This document shows, in pieces, positions 17,062 to 25,589 of a stretch of DNA of 64,000 nt; positions within the stretch are counted from its first letter, which is position 1; every line of letters begins with the position of its first letter. The stretch is from CAVXTT01 sp963764685 (GTDB lineage Bacteria > Bacteroidota > Ignavibacteria > Ignavibacteriales > Ignavibacteriaceae). Location: NCBI GenBank assembly GCA_963764685.1, contig CAVXTT010000008.1, forward strand, positions 16,665 through 80,664, written 5' to 3'. A model generated the notes under the pieces. It did not search any database and had not been told where the DNA came from. It was given only the letters and a program-made list of their open reading frames with translations. The translations under genes were made by a program, and so were the position numbers.

Positions 17062-18367
17062 TTATATTATTTTTTTAATTAGATCAGGTATTACCGGTTT
17101 GGTTTCAGTTACTTTGAGTGATCTGTGAATACGCTCACTCGCTGCATTAATTCCATCTTTTGAATCAGAGAAAAGCTCAGCCAAGAGGTTTTGTTTTGTA
17201 ACCTTATCACCGATTTTAGCATAGAATATTATTCCGGCCTTAGGGTCAACATTATCATCTTTTACCTTTCGCCCCGCACCAAGCTCAACTGCCGCCATAC
17301 CTATTTCATAAGTATCAAGGGTACTTACATATCCCTGTTCGCTAACATAAACTTTCTCTGAATAATCTGCTTCTGGGTATTTCTCAGGTTTTTCTATAAA
17401 AGTAATATCACCTTCCTGCTGCCTGACAATTTCTATAAATTTTTTGTAAGCTGCACCGCTTTTGATCAACTCCTCCGATTTTTTAATTCCCTCATCAAGG
17501 TCAGCAGCCTTATTTGCTAATAAAAGCATTGCACCTGATAAATATAAACTGAGCCGGGAAAGATCACTATTAGTTTCTTCACCTTTAAGGATTTTTACGC
17601 ATTCTGCAACTTCCAGCCAGTTGCCAATGTTTTTGCCGAGAGGCTGGTTCATATCTGTTATAAAAGCGATAACTTTTTTGTTGAAGGACATTGCGGTATC
17701 TATTAATGATAAAGCCAGGGCCTCAGCATCTTCCATCTTTTTCATAAAAGCCCCGGAGCCGGTTTTAATATCAAGCACGAGACCGTCAATTCCTTCCGCA
17801 AGCTTCTTGCTCATTATGCTTGCAGTTATCAGGGGTATTGATTCCACAGTAGAGGTTACATCACGCAAAGCATAGATCTGTTTGTCCGCAGGTGCAATAT
17901 CGGCGGTTTGTCCCATCATTACCACGCCGGATTTTTTAAGGACATTCAGAAACCGGGTAAATGTAAGATTGGTCTGGAAACCAGGTATTGCTTCAAGTTT
18001 ATCGAGAGTTCCCCCTGTATGTCCTAATCCCCTGCCGGAGATCATTGGAACAATTATTCCTGCAGCAGCAGCAACAGGTGCAATAATCAATGAGGTTTTA
18101 TCTCCCACTCCCCCGGTTGAATGCTTATCAATTTTAATCCCTTCCAATTCAGAAAGGTCAGCCGTTATTCCGCTATTGAGCATTGCATCGGTAAGGAAAG
18201 GAAGTTTCCTCCTTACTCATCCCGTTAAGATAAACTGCCATCAGAAATGAAGAAAACTGATAATCGGGAATCTTACCGTGTGTAAAAGAGCGGATCATAA
18301 AATCAACTTCATCCCTGGTAAGGGTTGCTTTGTCTCTTTTTTTCCTGATTATCTCTAAAGGGATCAT
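17062..18367 (-). pseudogene. pdp: Pyrimidine-nucleoside / thymidine phosphorylase, frameshifted
   Basis: The N-terminal frame (18367 down to 18173) gives IIRKKRDKATLTRDEVDFMI...YLNGMSKEETSF, the expected start of a type II nucleoside phosphorylase. It then runs off frame. The second frame begins MLNSGITADLSELEG and carries the phosphate-binding KHSTGGVGDKTSL, the rest of the catalytic domain and the C-terminal domain to 17062. Deleting one G (plus strand) near 18191-18202 joins them as ETSFLTDAMLNSG, giving about 434 aa, the normal family length. The enzyme splits thymidine or uridine with phosphate. The broken frame may be a sequencing indel. Followed by the ferritin-like gene. Confidence 0.85.
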
Positions 18368-19372
18368 ATGTAAAATTAAAGATTCTGTACTCTTTATAAA
18401 AATTAGTCTTTCTTCTTAGGTTACACAAAGCAAGTTTTGCCTCTCAGGCAGCTATAAAAACTGGCATTGTTGAATAAATGGATGATTGGAGGAGCTTTGA
18501 ATAGACAAAATATGTGCCGCCAGTTCCGGGGCACTCCCTTTCGGATCGTATTCTGTTGAGAATGCCTCTCGAATGCCAGCGCGAGTAGGCAACTACCGAA
18601 GGGATATAAGAAGACAGGTGGTTCACAACTCTAACCTAATTATCTACCCATCCGGAACGCTCACTGAGCGGGGTGGGTGCCCATAGCGGAACGCGTTTTC
18701 ATCATCGAACCATCGAACTATCGATACCATCGAACTTTTAAAAATCACTTTATTCACACTTGTCTAACACCTGGTTCTAGATGGCTTGTAAACAGCTTGC
18801 TCACGTCTTATAAAGCCCTTGGAGCTGTCTGTTTTAATACAACAGCTTGCTCTTTACAAAGCTTTAGCAAGCTTTGAATGATCTTTCTTGGACGATTTGT
18901 TATCATGGTGTAAATAAAATGTTTGTAAAAAGTTCAATTTTGGAGCAAATTAGCCTTTAATTGGCCATATAAATGCCAATATATCCGCTACAAAAGTGGT
19001 TCAATTCTGACCCACCTACGGTCCACATCCAGAAATTTCCCGAAGTTGGGTAGGATTTGGGTACCGTAAGGGGCGGATCTGTGTAAAAGGGGAAGGCCTT
19101 TATCTGGCCAATTTGAGGCAAATGAGAATCCAAAAGGGGCTGAGTTTTATCTGGATAAATATTTTTGTTAAAATGGATTTTGGATAAACCATTCCAGTCT
19201 CAAAATCAGCAACAAGAAAAGCAGCTTCAATTAGAGTTTTTCTAATGAATAGGATCCTACTTCCAGCCAGAGAACCTGAAGTCTGTTCAATTAACAAGAA
19301 TATCAAGCAGCAAAACAAACTGTGGCATAACTTTATTATTTTTACTATTCTAATTGATTTCAAGGATAAATA
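18368..19372. other. Repeat-rich intergenic region
   Basis: About 1 kb with no supportable gene. It includes the 263-bp repeat at 18677-18939, reverse copies of a GAATGCC/AGTGCCC-type repeat near 18520-18610, and ATCGAACCATCGAAC simple words near 18700-18737. The stretch next to aspS (19000-19372) is unique and should contain its promoter. Confidence 0.6.
18677..18939. repeat. Long dispersed repeat, copy 1
   Basis: Begins GTGCCCATAGCGGAACG and ends AAAAGTTCAATT. It matches 51465-51755 over most of its length, including ACACCTGGTTCTAGA, TCTTATAAAGCCCTTGGAGC and TTTACAAAGCTTTAGCAA. Inside are short inverted motifs (CAGCTTG, AAGCTTTAGCAAGCTTT). Frames in both copies encode similar short peptides (SYKALGA..CF), but I do not think they are genes. 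Confidence 0.7.
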
Positions 19373-21139
19373 ATGCAGTTTAATAAAAGAACCCATACCT
19401 GCGGTGAATTGCGTGAAAGTAGTACCGGCGAACGTGTCGTTTTGAACGGATGGGTGGATGCGAGACGTGATCTCGGGGGACTTACCTTTATCCGTCTGCG
19501 TGATCGTTACGGGATAACCCAGGTTGTTTTTGAACCCGGTTATGCTAATGAGACTCACGAAAAAGCGAAGGAATTACGCAGCGAGTTTGTTATTTCTGTT
19601 GAAGGCATTGTGAGAAAAAGGACTGAAGAAAATGTTAATCCGGATATGACTACCGGGATGATAGAAGTAATGGCAGATAAATTAATAATATTAAATGAAG
19701 CGGAAACGACTCCTTTCCCAATAAAAGATATTATTGATTCCGGTGAAGATATACGCCTTAAATACAGATATCTTGATTTAAGAAGACCAAAGCTTCAGAA
19801 GAATTTTATGCTGCGGCACCGATTGTACCAGGCAACGCGTAAATATTTTGACGGGGAAAATTTCCTTGAAGTTGAGACCCCGATATTAATGAAAAGTACT
19901 CCTGAAGGGGCGCGTGATTATCTTGTGCCGAGCCGTATACATAAAGGGAAATTTTATGCACTGCCGCAGTCGCCGCAGACATACAAGCAATTACTGATGG
20001 TGTCCGGGTTCGACAGGTATTTTCAGATAGTTAAGTGCTTTCGGGATGAGGACTTCAGAGCTGACCGCCAGCCTGAATTTACACAAATAGATGTGGAAAT
20101 GTCATTCGCTGATCCTGAAGATATCTATGAACTTGGCGAAGGTCTGATGCAGGAACTTTTTAGAGAGCTGTGGAACCAGGAATTAAAACTTCCCATACCA
20201 CGTCTTACGTTTGATGAGGCGATGGAAAATTACGGCAGCGATAAACCTGATCTCCGTTTCGGACTTGAGATGAAAACATTGAATACTATCTTTTCTCAAA
20301 CAGAGTTTAAGGTATTTAAGGATGCTATGGCAGGTAAAGGAATTATAACAGCCATTAAAGCACCGGGGTGCGGCAGTTATACAAGAAGCCAGCTTGACGT
20401 ATTAACAGATTATATAAAAAAGCTTGGCGCTTCTGGTTTGATCTGGGCAAGAGTAAAAGTGAATGAGCTTGAATCACCGGCGGCAAAATTCTTTTCGGAT
20501 GAGGAGAAGAAAAGACTCTTACAAACAATGAATGCTGTGCCGGGAGATCTGATCTTAATTCTTTCAGGGCAGCGATTAAAAACACTTAACCTGATGGGAA
20601 TGCTTCGACTGGAGATGTCACGAAGATTGGAACTTGTAAAACCTGATTCCGAACCTAAATTGCTGTGGGTTACAGATTTTCCGCTTTTTGAATGGGATGA
20701 AGAGACCAAACGGTTTTATGCAATGCATCATCCGTTTACTTCTCCACGGCCGGAAGATGTCGAGTATATGGAATCTGATCCAGGACGGGTTAAAGCACGT
20801 GCTTATGACCTGGTGCTTAATGGTAGTGAAATTGCGGGGGGAAGCATCAGGATCCATAACTCTGAACTGCAGTCGAAAATGTTCAAAGCGCTTGGCATCT
20901 CTCCTGAAGAAGCTGAACACAAATTCGGTTTCTTAATGAAGGCATTTAAGTACGGCGCTCCTCCGCACGGCGGGATTGCATTCGGAGTCGACAGAATGGC
21001 GATGATCTTTGCTGGTGAAAATTCTATAAGGGATGTAATTGCCTTTCCGAAAACAGCCAGTGCGGTTTCTCTTATGGATGAATGCCCCTCGGAGGTTAGC
21101 GAAGAGCAATTAAAAGAGCTGCATTTAAAACTTCGTTAA
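19373..21139 (+). CDS. aspS: Aspartyl-tRNA synthetase
   Basis: 588 aa, full bacterial length. N-terminal anticodon-binding OB fold (GWVDARRDLGGLTFIRLRDR), class II motif 2 FRDEDFRADRQPEFTQID near 222-240, the bacterial GAD insertion in the middle, and motif 3 HGGIAFGVDRMAM near 532-545. It charges tRNA-Asp with aspartate in the cytoplasm. The anticodon domain has DLGG where non-discriminating Pseudomonas-type enzymes have DHGG, which hints at a discriminating enzyme specific for tRNA-Asp (inference). Start ATG 19373 has only a weak AAGGAT site. Single-gene unit ending at the hairpin 21179-21206. Confidence 0.97.
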   Translation: MQFNKRTHTCGELRESSTGERVVLNGWVDARRDLGGLTFIRLRDRYGITQVVFEPGYANETHEKAKELRSEFVISVEGIVRKRTEENVNPDMTTGMIEVMADKLIILNEAETTPFPIKDIIDSGEDIRLKYRYLDLRRPKLQKNFMLRHRLYQATRKYFDGENFLEVETPILMKSTPEGARDYLVPSRIHKGKFYALPQSPQTYKQLLMVSGFDRYFQIVKCFRDEDFRADRQPEFTQIDVEMSFADPEDIYELGEGLMQELFRELWNQELKLPIPRLTFDEAMENYGSDKPDLRFGLEMKTLNTIFSQTEFKVFKDAMAGKGIITAIKAPGCGSYTRSQLDVLTDYIKKLGASGLIWARVKVNELESPAAKFFSDEEKKRLLQTMNAVPGDLILILSGQRLKTLNLMGMLRLEMSRRLELVKPDSEPKLLWVTDFPLFEWDEETKRFYAMHHPFTSPRPEDVEYMESDPGRVKARAYDLVLNGSEIAGGSIRIHNSELQSKMFKALGISPEEAEHKFGFLMKAFKYGAPPHGGIAFGVDRMAMIFAGENSIRDVIAFPKTASAVSLMDECPSEVSEEQLKELHLKLR

Positions 21140-21178
21140 GGAAGTGCACGGCGGCGGAAGGAAATAGTTTAGCCTGAT

Positions 21179-21206
21179 AAAAAAATGGCGTCCATTGGAC
21201 GCCATT
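21179..21206. terminator. Shared terminator between convergent aspS and PEGA lipoprotein genes
   Basis: Perfect 10-bp stem AATGGCGTCC (21184-21193) and GGACGCCATT (21197-21206), loop ATT. On the minus strand it is followed by a run of seven T, so it mainly serves the minus-strand gene, but it lies 45 bp past aspS and should stop that transcript as well. Confidence 0.88.
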
Positions 21207-21228
21207 ATAAATTTAAATGTTTGTATTA

Positions 21229-21963
21229 TTAAAAACGGCGATCATTTACAGCGTTATTATAATACCAGGTAATCTTAACCCACGCAGGAATTTCATTATT
21301 CGGTGAAATTGCCACAATCTTTGCTTTAGAATAATGATTGTCGGCATCATAAACAAAGAAATAGTTTGTAGTACCATCAGGAACTGTATCCACCCACAGA
21401 CTTGACTGAAGAGGTGCATCAAGTGTATCCTCAAGATCGCTATTTGATGTTATATAAAATTTGGCTGCTCTGGTTAATGATGATTTCAATTCGTGAATTG
21501 TAAATGATGCATTAGTAAGATAATAAAGATCTATTGACGGATCATTAGAGCTTTTGGCGATACCAGCCGAGAGATCGAGTCCGCTTGGTTCCGATACTGT
21601 GGTTCCTGTAGTTTCCCAAACTTGTACCAGTACGTATTTATTTAGATCTGGAGGGATTATATTGGAAGTCAAAGAAACAACCTTTAAAGTTTCCTGGTCC
21701 TTAACTATAGTAACAGTAAATGTGGTATCTCTATAGTCATTCAGAGTTAGTTTTACAGTGCGGGTTCCTACTGCTACACTACTAATTGTAGTATTGGTAG
21801 TGCCTTTATTAACATTATCGATATAAACAGTTGCACCTGTCGGTACTGACTGAATATTTAGAGAACCAACATCCCCTACAGGATTTGTACTATTATCCTC
21901 ACACGAAACCAAAAACATTGAGAATAAAGCTGCCAGACTTAATAGTATTAAATATTTTTTCAT
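21229..21963 (-). CDS. PEGA-domain lipoprotein
   Basis: 244 aa. Signal sequence with lipobox MFLVSC at about residue 21, then a linker (EDNSTNPVG). A PEGA domain covers about 33-95: GSLNIQSVPTGATVYIDN...KGTTNTTISSVAVGTRTVKLTLNDY. PEGA repeats are surface beta-domains of unclear role. The C-terminal half is unassigned and mostly beta. Located in the periplasm or on the outer membrane. It follows the next lipoprotein gene by 13 nt, so the two form an operon. Confidence 0.8.
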   Translation of the reverse strand: MKKYLILLSLAALFSMFLVSCEDNSTNPVGDVGSLNIQSVPTGATVYIDNVNKGTTNTTISSVAVGTRTVKLTLNDYRDTTFTVTIVKDQETLKVVSLTSNIIPPDLNKYVLVQVWETTGTTVSEPSGLDLSAGIAKSSNDPSIDLYYLTNASFTIHELKSSLTRAAKFYITSNSDLEDTLDAPLQSSLWVDTVPDGTTNYFFVYDADNHYSKAKIVAISPNNEIPAWVKITWYYNNAVNDRRF

Positions 21964-21976
21964 AGATATCCTTTCT

Positions 21977-22456
21977 TTATTTTATTTTCTTATAATTAAA
22001 CTTAGAAGTACGGCCATCCGCATTTTGCGTAAATGTACCGGAAAGTGTTGCTCCGTCTTCAGATATTGTTCCTGAATATCTGCCCATATCCCTGCTGCGG
22101 GTAACATCAGATAAACGGACAGCGCGGGTTTCCGGGACAAAAGTACCTTCAACTGTGCGGGTAATTACGCCGCGGGATTGAATAGTAACAGTTCCTTTTA
22201 TCTTATTATCCTTGAAGTCAGAAATACTCAGGGTAGAAGCCCTTTCATTCAGAATACCATTCCAGGTGCCCATAAGATTCATAACTTTAGTTGTGTCGGC
22301 TGTCGAATCTGCGGTGGTGCTGTCTGCGGGGGTGACCCTTGTGGTATCTCTGCCTGGCTGCTCTGCATTTTCGGCTTTCCTTTCACAGCCCGCGAAGAAT
22401 ATGATTGAAGTAAACAGGAGAACAATGAAATACTTAAAAACGTTTTCTTGTTTCAT
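21977..22456 (-). CDS. Lipoprotein with lipocalin-like beta domain
   Basis: 159 aa. Hydrophobic leader ending FFAGC (lipobox). A Thr/Asp/Ser-rich linker (TTRVTPADSTTADSTADTTK) leads to a beta-rich domain beginning MGTWNGILNERASTLSI, with SGTISEDGATLSGTFTQN, which has the look of small lipocalin-like or DUF-type beta barrels. No catalytic motif. First gene of a two-lipoprotein unit. Confidence 0.7.
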   Translation of the reverse strand: MKQENVFKYFIVLLFTSIIFFAGCERKAENAEQPGRDTTRVTPADSTTADSTADTTKVMNLMGTWNGILNERASTLSISDFKDNKIKGTVTIQSRGVITRTVEGTFVPETRAVRLSDVTRSRDMGRYSGTISEDGATLSGTFTQNADGRTSKFNYKKIK

Positions 22457-22819
22457 AATAGCCTTGCGACTCCTCTTTTTGTTTTGTGATGATTAAATTA
22501 AATAAAAATCCAAAGACTTACCATAAGAAAGTGGCAGTTGCTAAGGATTTGTGATGAAAACTATTTCGCCTATTCAGAATAAGCAGAGAGAGAACAAATC
22601 AGACAATCGGGTAAAACATAAACTTTTGAAAATGCTGTTATTTAACCATACCACTCAATGTTTCAGTCAGGCAGTAATTGTTACCCTTTCCGCATAATAC
22701 TGACAGGTAACATTTACTTATAAATAAAATGATAATGAATTGAACTTAAGGCAGGCAGTTAACCGATTGGCATATTTTTTATATTACAGGTAATTATTTC
22801 TATATACAGGAAAATTTAA
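22457..22819. other. Intergenic region upstream of first pilin-like gene
   Basis: 363 bp between divergent genes. A partial sigma-54-like motif, TTGGCATATTTTTTATAT at 22767-22784, keeps the -24 GG but lacks the -12 GC. No other element seen. Confidence 0.4.
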
Positions 22820-23200
22820 TTGGGACAGCAACAGCTTCTTTTAATAGTTATGGGACTTGTAATTATCGGCATTGCCATAGCGGTTTCATTTAATCTTTTT
22901 GAATCGAATGCTGCTAACCACAAAAGAGATCTATTAATATCAGAATGTATGAACCTTGCTGCCCAGGCCCAGGTATATTATAAACGTCCAAGAAGTTTTG
23001 GGGGAGGAAGTCACAGTTATTTAAACTGGCAGATACCGGATGATATGGAAACCAGTGAAAATGGAATATTTTCTGCCGAAGTTACAGCAGCAAATGTTGT
23101 AATAACCGGGACGGGCACTGAGGTTATCACCGGCAGCGATAGTATAAAGGTCCAGGTAACCGTAGATCCTTATACCACAACCACTACTATTATTAACTAA
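22820..23200 (+). CDS. Pilin-like protein 1 (noncanonical leader)
   Basis: 126 aa from TTG 22820. It opens MGQQQLLLIVMGLVIIGIAIAV: Gly2 could be the prepilin-peptidase cleavage point, leaving QQQLLL at the start of a long hydrophobic helix. The usual Phe1 and Glu5 of type IV pilins are absent. The rest is a ~90-residue beta-rich globular part with a GGGSHSY motif and a Thr-rich tail. It is a paralogue of the gene at 23721 and precedes the pilus assembly genes, so a minor pilin role is likely. Weak ribosome site. A terminator follows at 23234. Confidence 0.75.
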   Translation: MGQQQLLLIVMGLVIIGIAIAVSFNLFESNAANHKRDLLISECMNLAAQAQVYYKRPRSFGGGSHSYLNWQIPDDMETSENGIFSAEVTAANVVITGTGTEVITGSDSIKVQVTVDPYTTTTTIIN

Positions 23201-23233
23201 GTTTATCATCCAACATATCTCTTCCCGGAAGGA

Positions 23234-23262
23234 GGCAGCTTAACCGCTGCCTTTCTTCTTTT
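23234..23262 (+). terminator. Terminator after pilin-like gene 1
   Basis: Stem GGCAGC (23234-23239) and GCTGCC (23246-23251), loop TTAACC, followed by TTTCTTCTTTT. 33 nt past the stop. Confidence 0.85.
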
Positions 23263-23630
23263 AAAAAAAACAAGGCTTATTTACAATTATCCTCAGGTAA
23301 AAATTACTGAAAAGGTACCTCCTTACTTCAATAAGGTATAAAAAAGTACCGTAACAGATTGGCATTATTTTCGTGTTTGATATCGCAGCAGAACTGAAAA
23401 CAAGAAATTATTTCTGCCAAGTTATTTGAAATACTGATGGAAAATGAAACATTCTTGTAAATATTACCTATAATGTAATAATTACATGTAATATTTACCT
23501 ACTTAATAATTATATTTTAATAAAGTCAATAAAATTATATTATTTTCGGAGTTAATTTTGTTGGCATACTATTTACTTTATATTTATGATGTAACTTCTT
23601 TGTTAACAAGTAATTAGAATTTTGAACTCT

Positions 23631-23648
23631 TTGGCAAAGAAATTGCTT
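23631..23648 (+). promoter_or_regulatory. Sigma-54 (-24/-12) promoter of the main pilin gene
   Basis: TTGGCAAAGAAATTGCTT fits the sigma-54 pattern YTGGCACGrNNNTTGCW except at two of the less conserved bases. GG and GC are separated by exactly 10 nt. Transcription would start near 23658, about 63 nt before ATG 23721. A second match at 23561-23578 (TTGGCATACTATTTACTT) has AC in place of GC. An NtrC-type sigma-54 activator is encoded at 38815-40188. Confidence 0.7.
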
Positions 23649-23720
23649 AGAAGGAAAACAGAATTAAATTTTGTTTCTGGATCGAATCACAACCTAAAAC
23701 ACAACATAAGGAGCTAAAAA

Positions 23721-24107
23721 ATGGGTCAACAACAACTTCTTCTCATCGTCCTTGGCGTTATCGTAGTTGGTATTGCTATAGTAGTCGGAATCAACTTATT
23801 TAATGCTAATTCAATAGCTGCTAACAGAGATTCTGTAATCAGCGATATTAACAACATTGCAGGTCTTGCAATGAGTCACTACAAGAAACCTACATCAATG
23901 GGTGGCGGATCAAACGAATTTACCGGATTTACCTTACCGGCAGAACTTGATACAACAGCTAACGGAACTTATGTAGTTACTTCAGCTGGTGCAACCACAC
24001 TTGGACTGACCGCTATAGGAACGGAGAAATCAGAGGACGGTTCACTGATCGAGTATAATGCAACGGTAGACAGCCGTGGTGTTGTAGCTCTGACAAAAGT
24101 TCACTGA
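23721..24107 (+). CDS. Pilin-like protein 2, probably the main subunit (noncanonical leader)
   Basis: 128 aa. It starts MGQQQLLLIVLGVIVVGIAI, so Gly2 is the only possible prepilin-type cleavage point, and the mature chain would start QQQLL with no Glu5. The hydrophobic helix (4-28) is followed by SIAANRDSVISDINNIAGLAMSHYKKP, as in pilin helices, then a small beta domain with GGGSNEFTGF. Strong AAGGAGCTAAAAA site, its own sigma-54 promoter and a strong terminator immediately after: the layout of a highly expressed structural gene. No prepilin peptidase is encoded in this window. Confidence 0.8.
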   Translation: MGQQQLLLIVLGVIVVGIAIVVGINLFNANSIAANRDSVISDINNIAGLAMSHYKKPTSMGGGSNEFTGFTLPAELDTTANGTYVVTSAGATTLGLTAIGTEKSEDGSLIEYNATVDSRGVVALTKVH

Positions 24108-24119
24108 CAGATTTTTCTT

Positions 24120-24151
24120 AAGGGCTGGTTATAAGCCAGCCCTTTTTTTAT
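24120..24151 (+). terminator. Strong terminator after main pilin gene
   Basis: Nine-bp stem AAGGGCTGG (24120-24128) and CCAGCCCTT (24136-24144) followed by a T run. It separates the pilin transcript from the assembly genes starting at 24216, or lets only partial read-through. Confidence 0.9.
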
Positions 24152-24215
24152 ATCCAATATGTTTAGTTCATTCCGCTAAACATTTTATTGTTCTTAACAA
24201 AACAAGAAGTAAACT

Positions 24216-25589
24216 ATGGTTGAGTTTAGATTTACAGCTGAAAAAACAAACGGTCAGTCTTTAAGCGGCAGTCTTACTGCCGATACAGCTACTGAAGGTA
24301 AAAAGAAGATTAACCGTCTTGCTGAAAAAAATCAGCTAAGAATAAAGTTTGTAGAAAAAAAATCGACTTTCAATTACCGCGCAAAGAAAGGTAAAGACAA
24401 GCCGCTAAAAGGTGAGCAAAAGGCTTATACTAAAAAGGAAGTTGAAGACGCCCTGAACAAACTCGGATTCGAAGTCATCTCTGTTAATAAAAAGCTTTTA
24501 GATTATAATCCTAAACCCCCAAACCAGGAAATAGTTACTTTTGTAAAAATCAGTGCAGAACTACTCGACCAGAAACTTTCATACGGCGAAATTCTTAATC
24601 TGCTCATCAACGATACCCAGAATAAAACATTAAAGCACACCTTAAAAGAAATCAATAATGATCTTAAGAAAGGTGCAGACAGTGAAGCAACCTTTCTGAA
24701 ATATCAATCTGTTTTTGGAAAATTTACCGCGTATATGCTCGGTCTGGCTTCCAAAAGCGGAAATATGTCCGAGGTTTATAAGGCTACTGCTAAATTTCTG
24801 GAACGAAGACAGGAATTCAAGAAAAATATGCGGAGTGCACTTATAACACCGGCAGTAACCCTGTTTGTGTTATTTGCAGCTGTGGTATTTTATGTTGGGT
24901 ATATCTTTCCTGAGACAGCAAAGTTATTTGTAAAATTTGGTGTTGAAGTTCCCCCAATGACTGCATTTACCCTCGTTATCAGTGACTTCCTTATCGAAAA
25001 TCCTATACTGGTTAGCGCATTTACTTTCCTTCCCCCCATAATTTTATGGAGAATGAGTAAAACCAAAAAGGGGGGCTACTGGATTGATAAAAATGTTTTG
25101 AAAATTCCTGTAGTGGGCTCACTGATCCATAAGACTCTGATAGAAGTTTACTGCAGGGTGTTTTATACACTCTACAGCGGTTCCGCTGAAAGTATCGAGC
25201 CAATTAAAATTGCAGCTGAGGCAACGGGTAATGCATATTTTGAGGACAGGGTAAAGAATGTTGCGGTTCCTTTAATGATTAAGAAGGGAATAGGTATGAC
25301 TGATGCATTCGAAGTAGCAGGCGTATTTACCGAAACAGCATTGTCCCGTCTGCATTCTGGTGAAGAGACGGGTACTATAAAAAATACATCCCTGCAGCTT
25401 GCAAATTATTATGAAGCTGAGACTGTCTATAAGCTTAAGAATTTCATAGAACTTGTACAGGTCAGTATAGCAATGGTAATAATGGTTGTGATGATTGCAT
25501 TAACATTAGTTTCAGCAGAAACAGCAACCGTCAGACCATCAATGCCGGGTGCCGGTAATGAAGTAAAAGTTGAAAATAATATTGTATGA
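24216..25589 (+). CDS. pilC: Pilus inner-membrane platform protein (PilC/GspF family)
   Basis: 457 aa. N-terminal FRFTAEKTNGQSLSGSLTAD is the familiar small beta start of the family. An extended charged segment (about 40-100) is longer than usual. Then come the two GspF domains with membrane helices near 213-235, 250-275 and 410-435 (VQVSIAMVIMVVMIALTLVSA). HSGEETGTIKNTSLQLANYYE is the second-domain GEExG-type motif. It forms the membrane base that the assembly and retraction ATPases act on. Its last codons overlap the ATPase gene by 4 nt (ATGA), so they are coupled. Confidence 0.92.
   Translation: MVEFRFTAEKTNGQSLSGSLTADTATEGKKKINRLAEKNQLRIKFVEKKSTFNYRAKKGKDKPLKGEQKAYTKKEVEDALNKLGFEVISVNKKLLDYNPKPPNQEIVTFVKISAELLDQKLSYGEILNLLINDTQNKTLKHTLKEINNDLKKGADSEATFLKYQSVFGKFTAYMLGLASKSGNMSEVYKATAKFLERRQEFKKNMRSALITPAVTLFVLFAAVVFYVGYIFPETAKLFVKFGVEVPPMTAFTLVISDFLIENPILVSAFTFLPPIILWRMSKTKKGGYWIDKNVLKIPVVGSLIHKTLIEVYCRVFYTLYSGSAESIEPIKIAAEATGNAYFEDRVKNVAVPLMIKKGIGMTDAFEVAGVFTETALSRLHSGEETGTIKNTSLQLANYYEAETVYKLKNFIELVQVSIAMVIMVVMIALTLVSAETATVRPSMPGAGNEVKVENNIV

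Larger units (their letters stand above)
23201..23720. other. Pilin promoter region
   Basis: 520 bp, AT-rich, between the two pilin-like genes. It holds a terminator (23234-23262), a near-consensus sigma-54 site (23631-23648) and a second weaker match (23561-23578). No gene. Confidence 0.7.

Noticed and set aside
18770..18925. Integron attC-like site in the long repeat (GTCTAAC at left, TTGTTA at right)
   Set aside because: The right-hand core does not fit GTTRRRY in either copy, the other copy's left core fails RYYYAAC, and no integrase or cassette-like genes are near.
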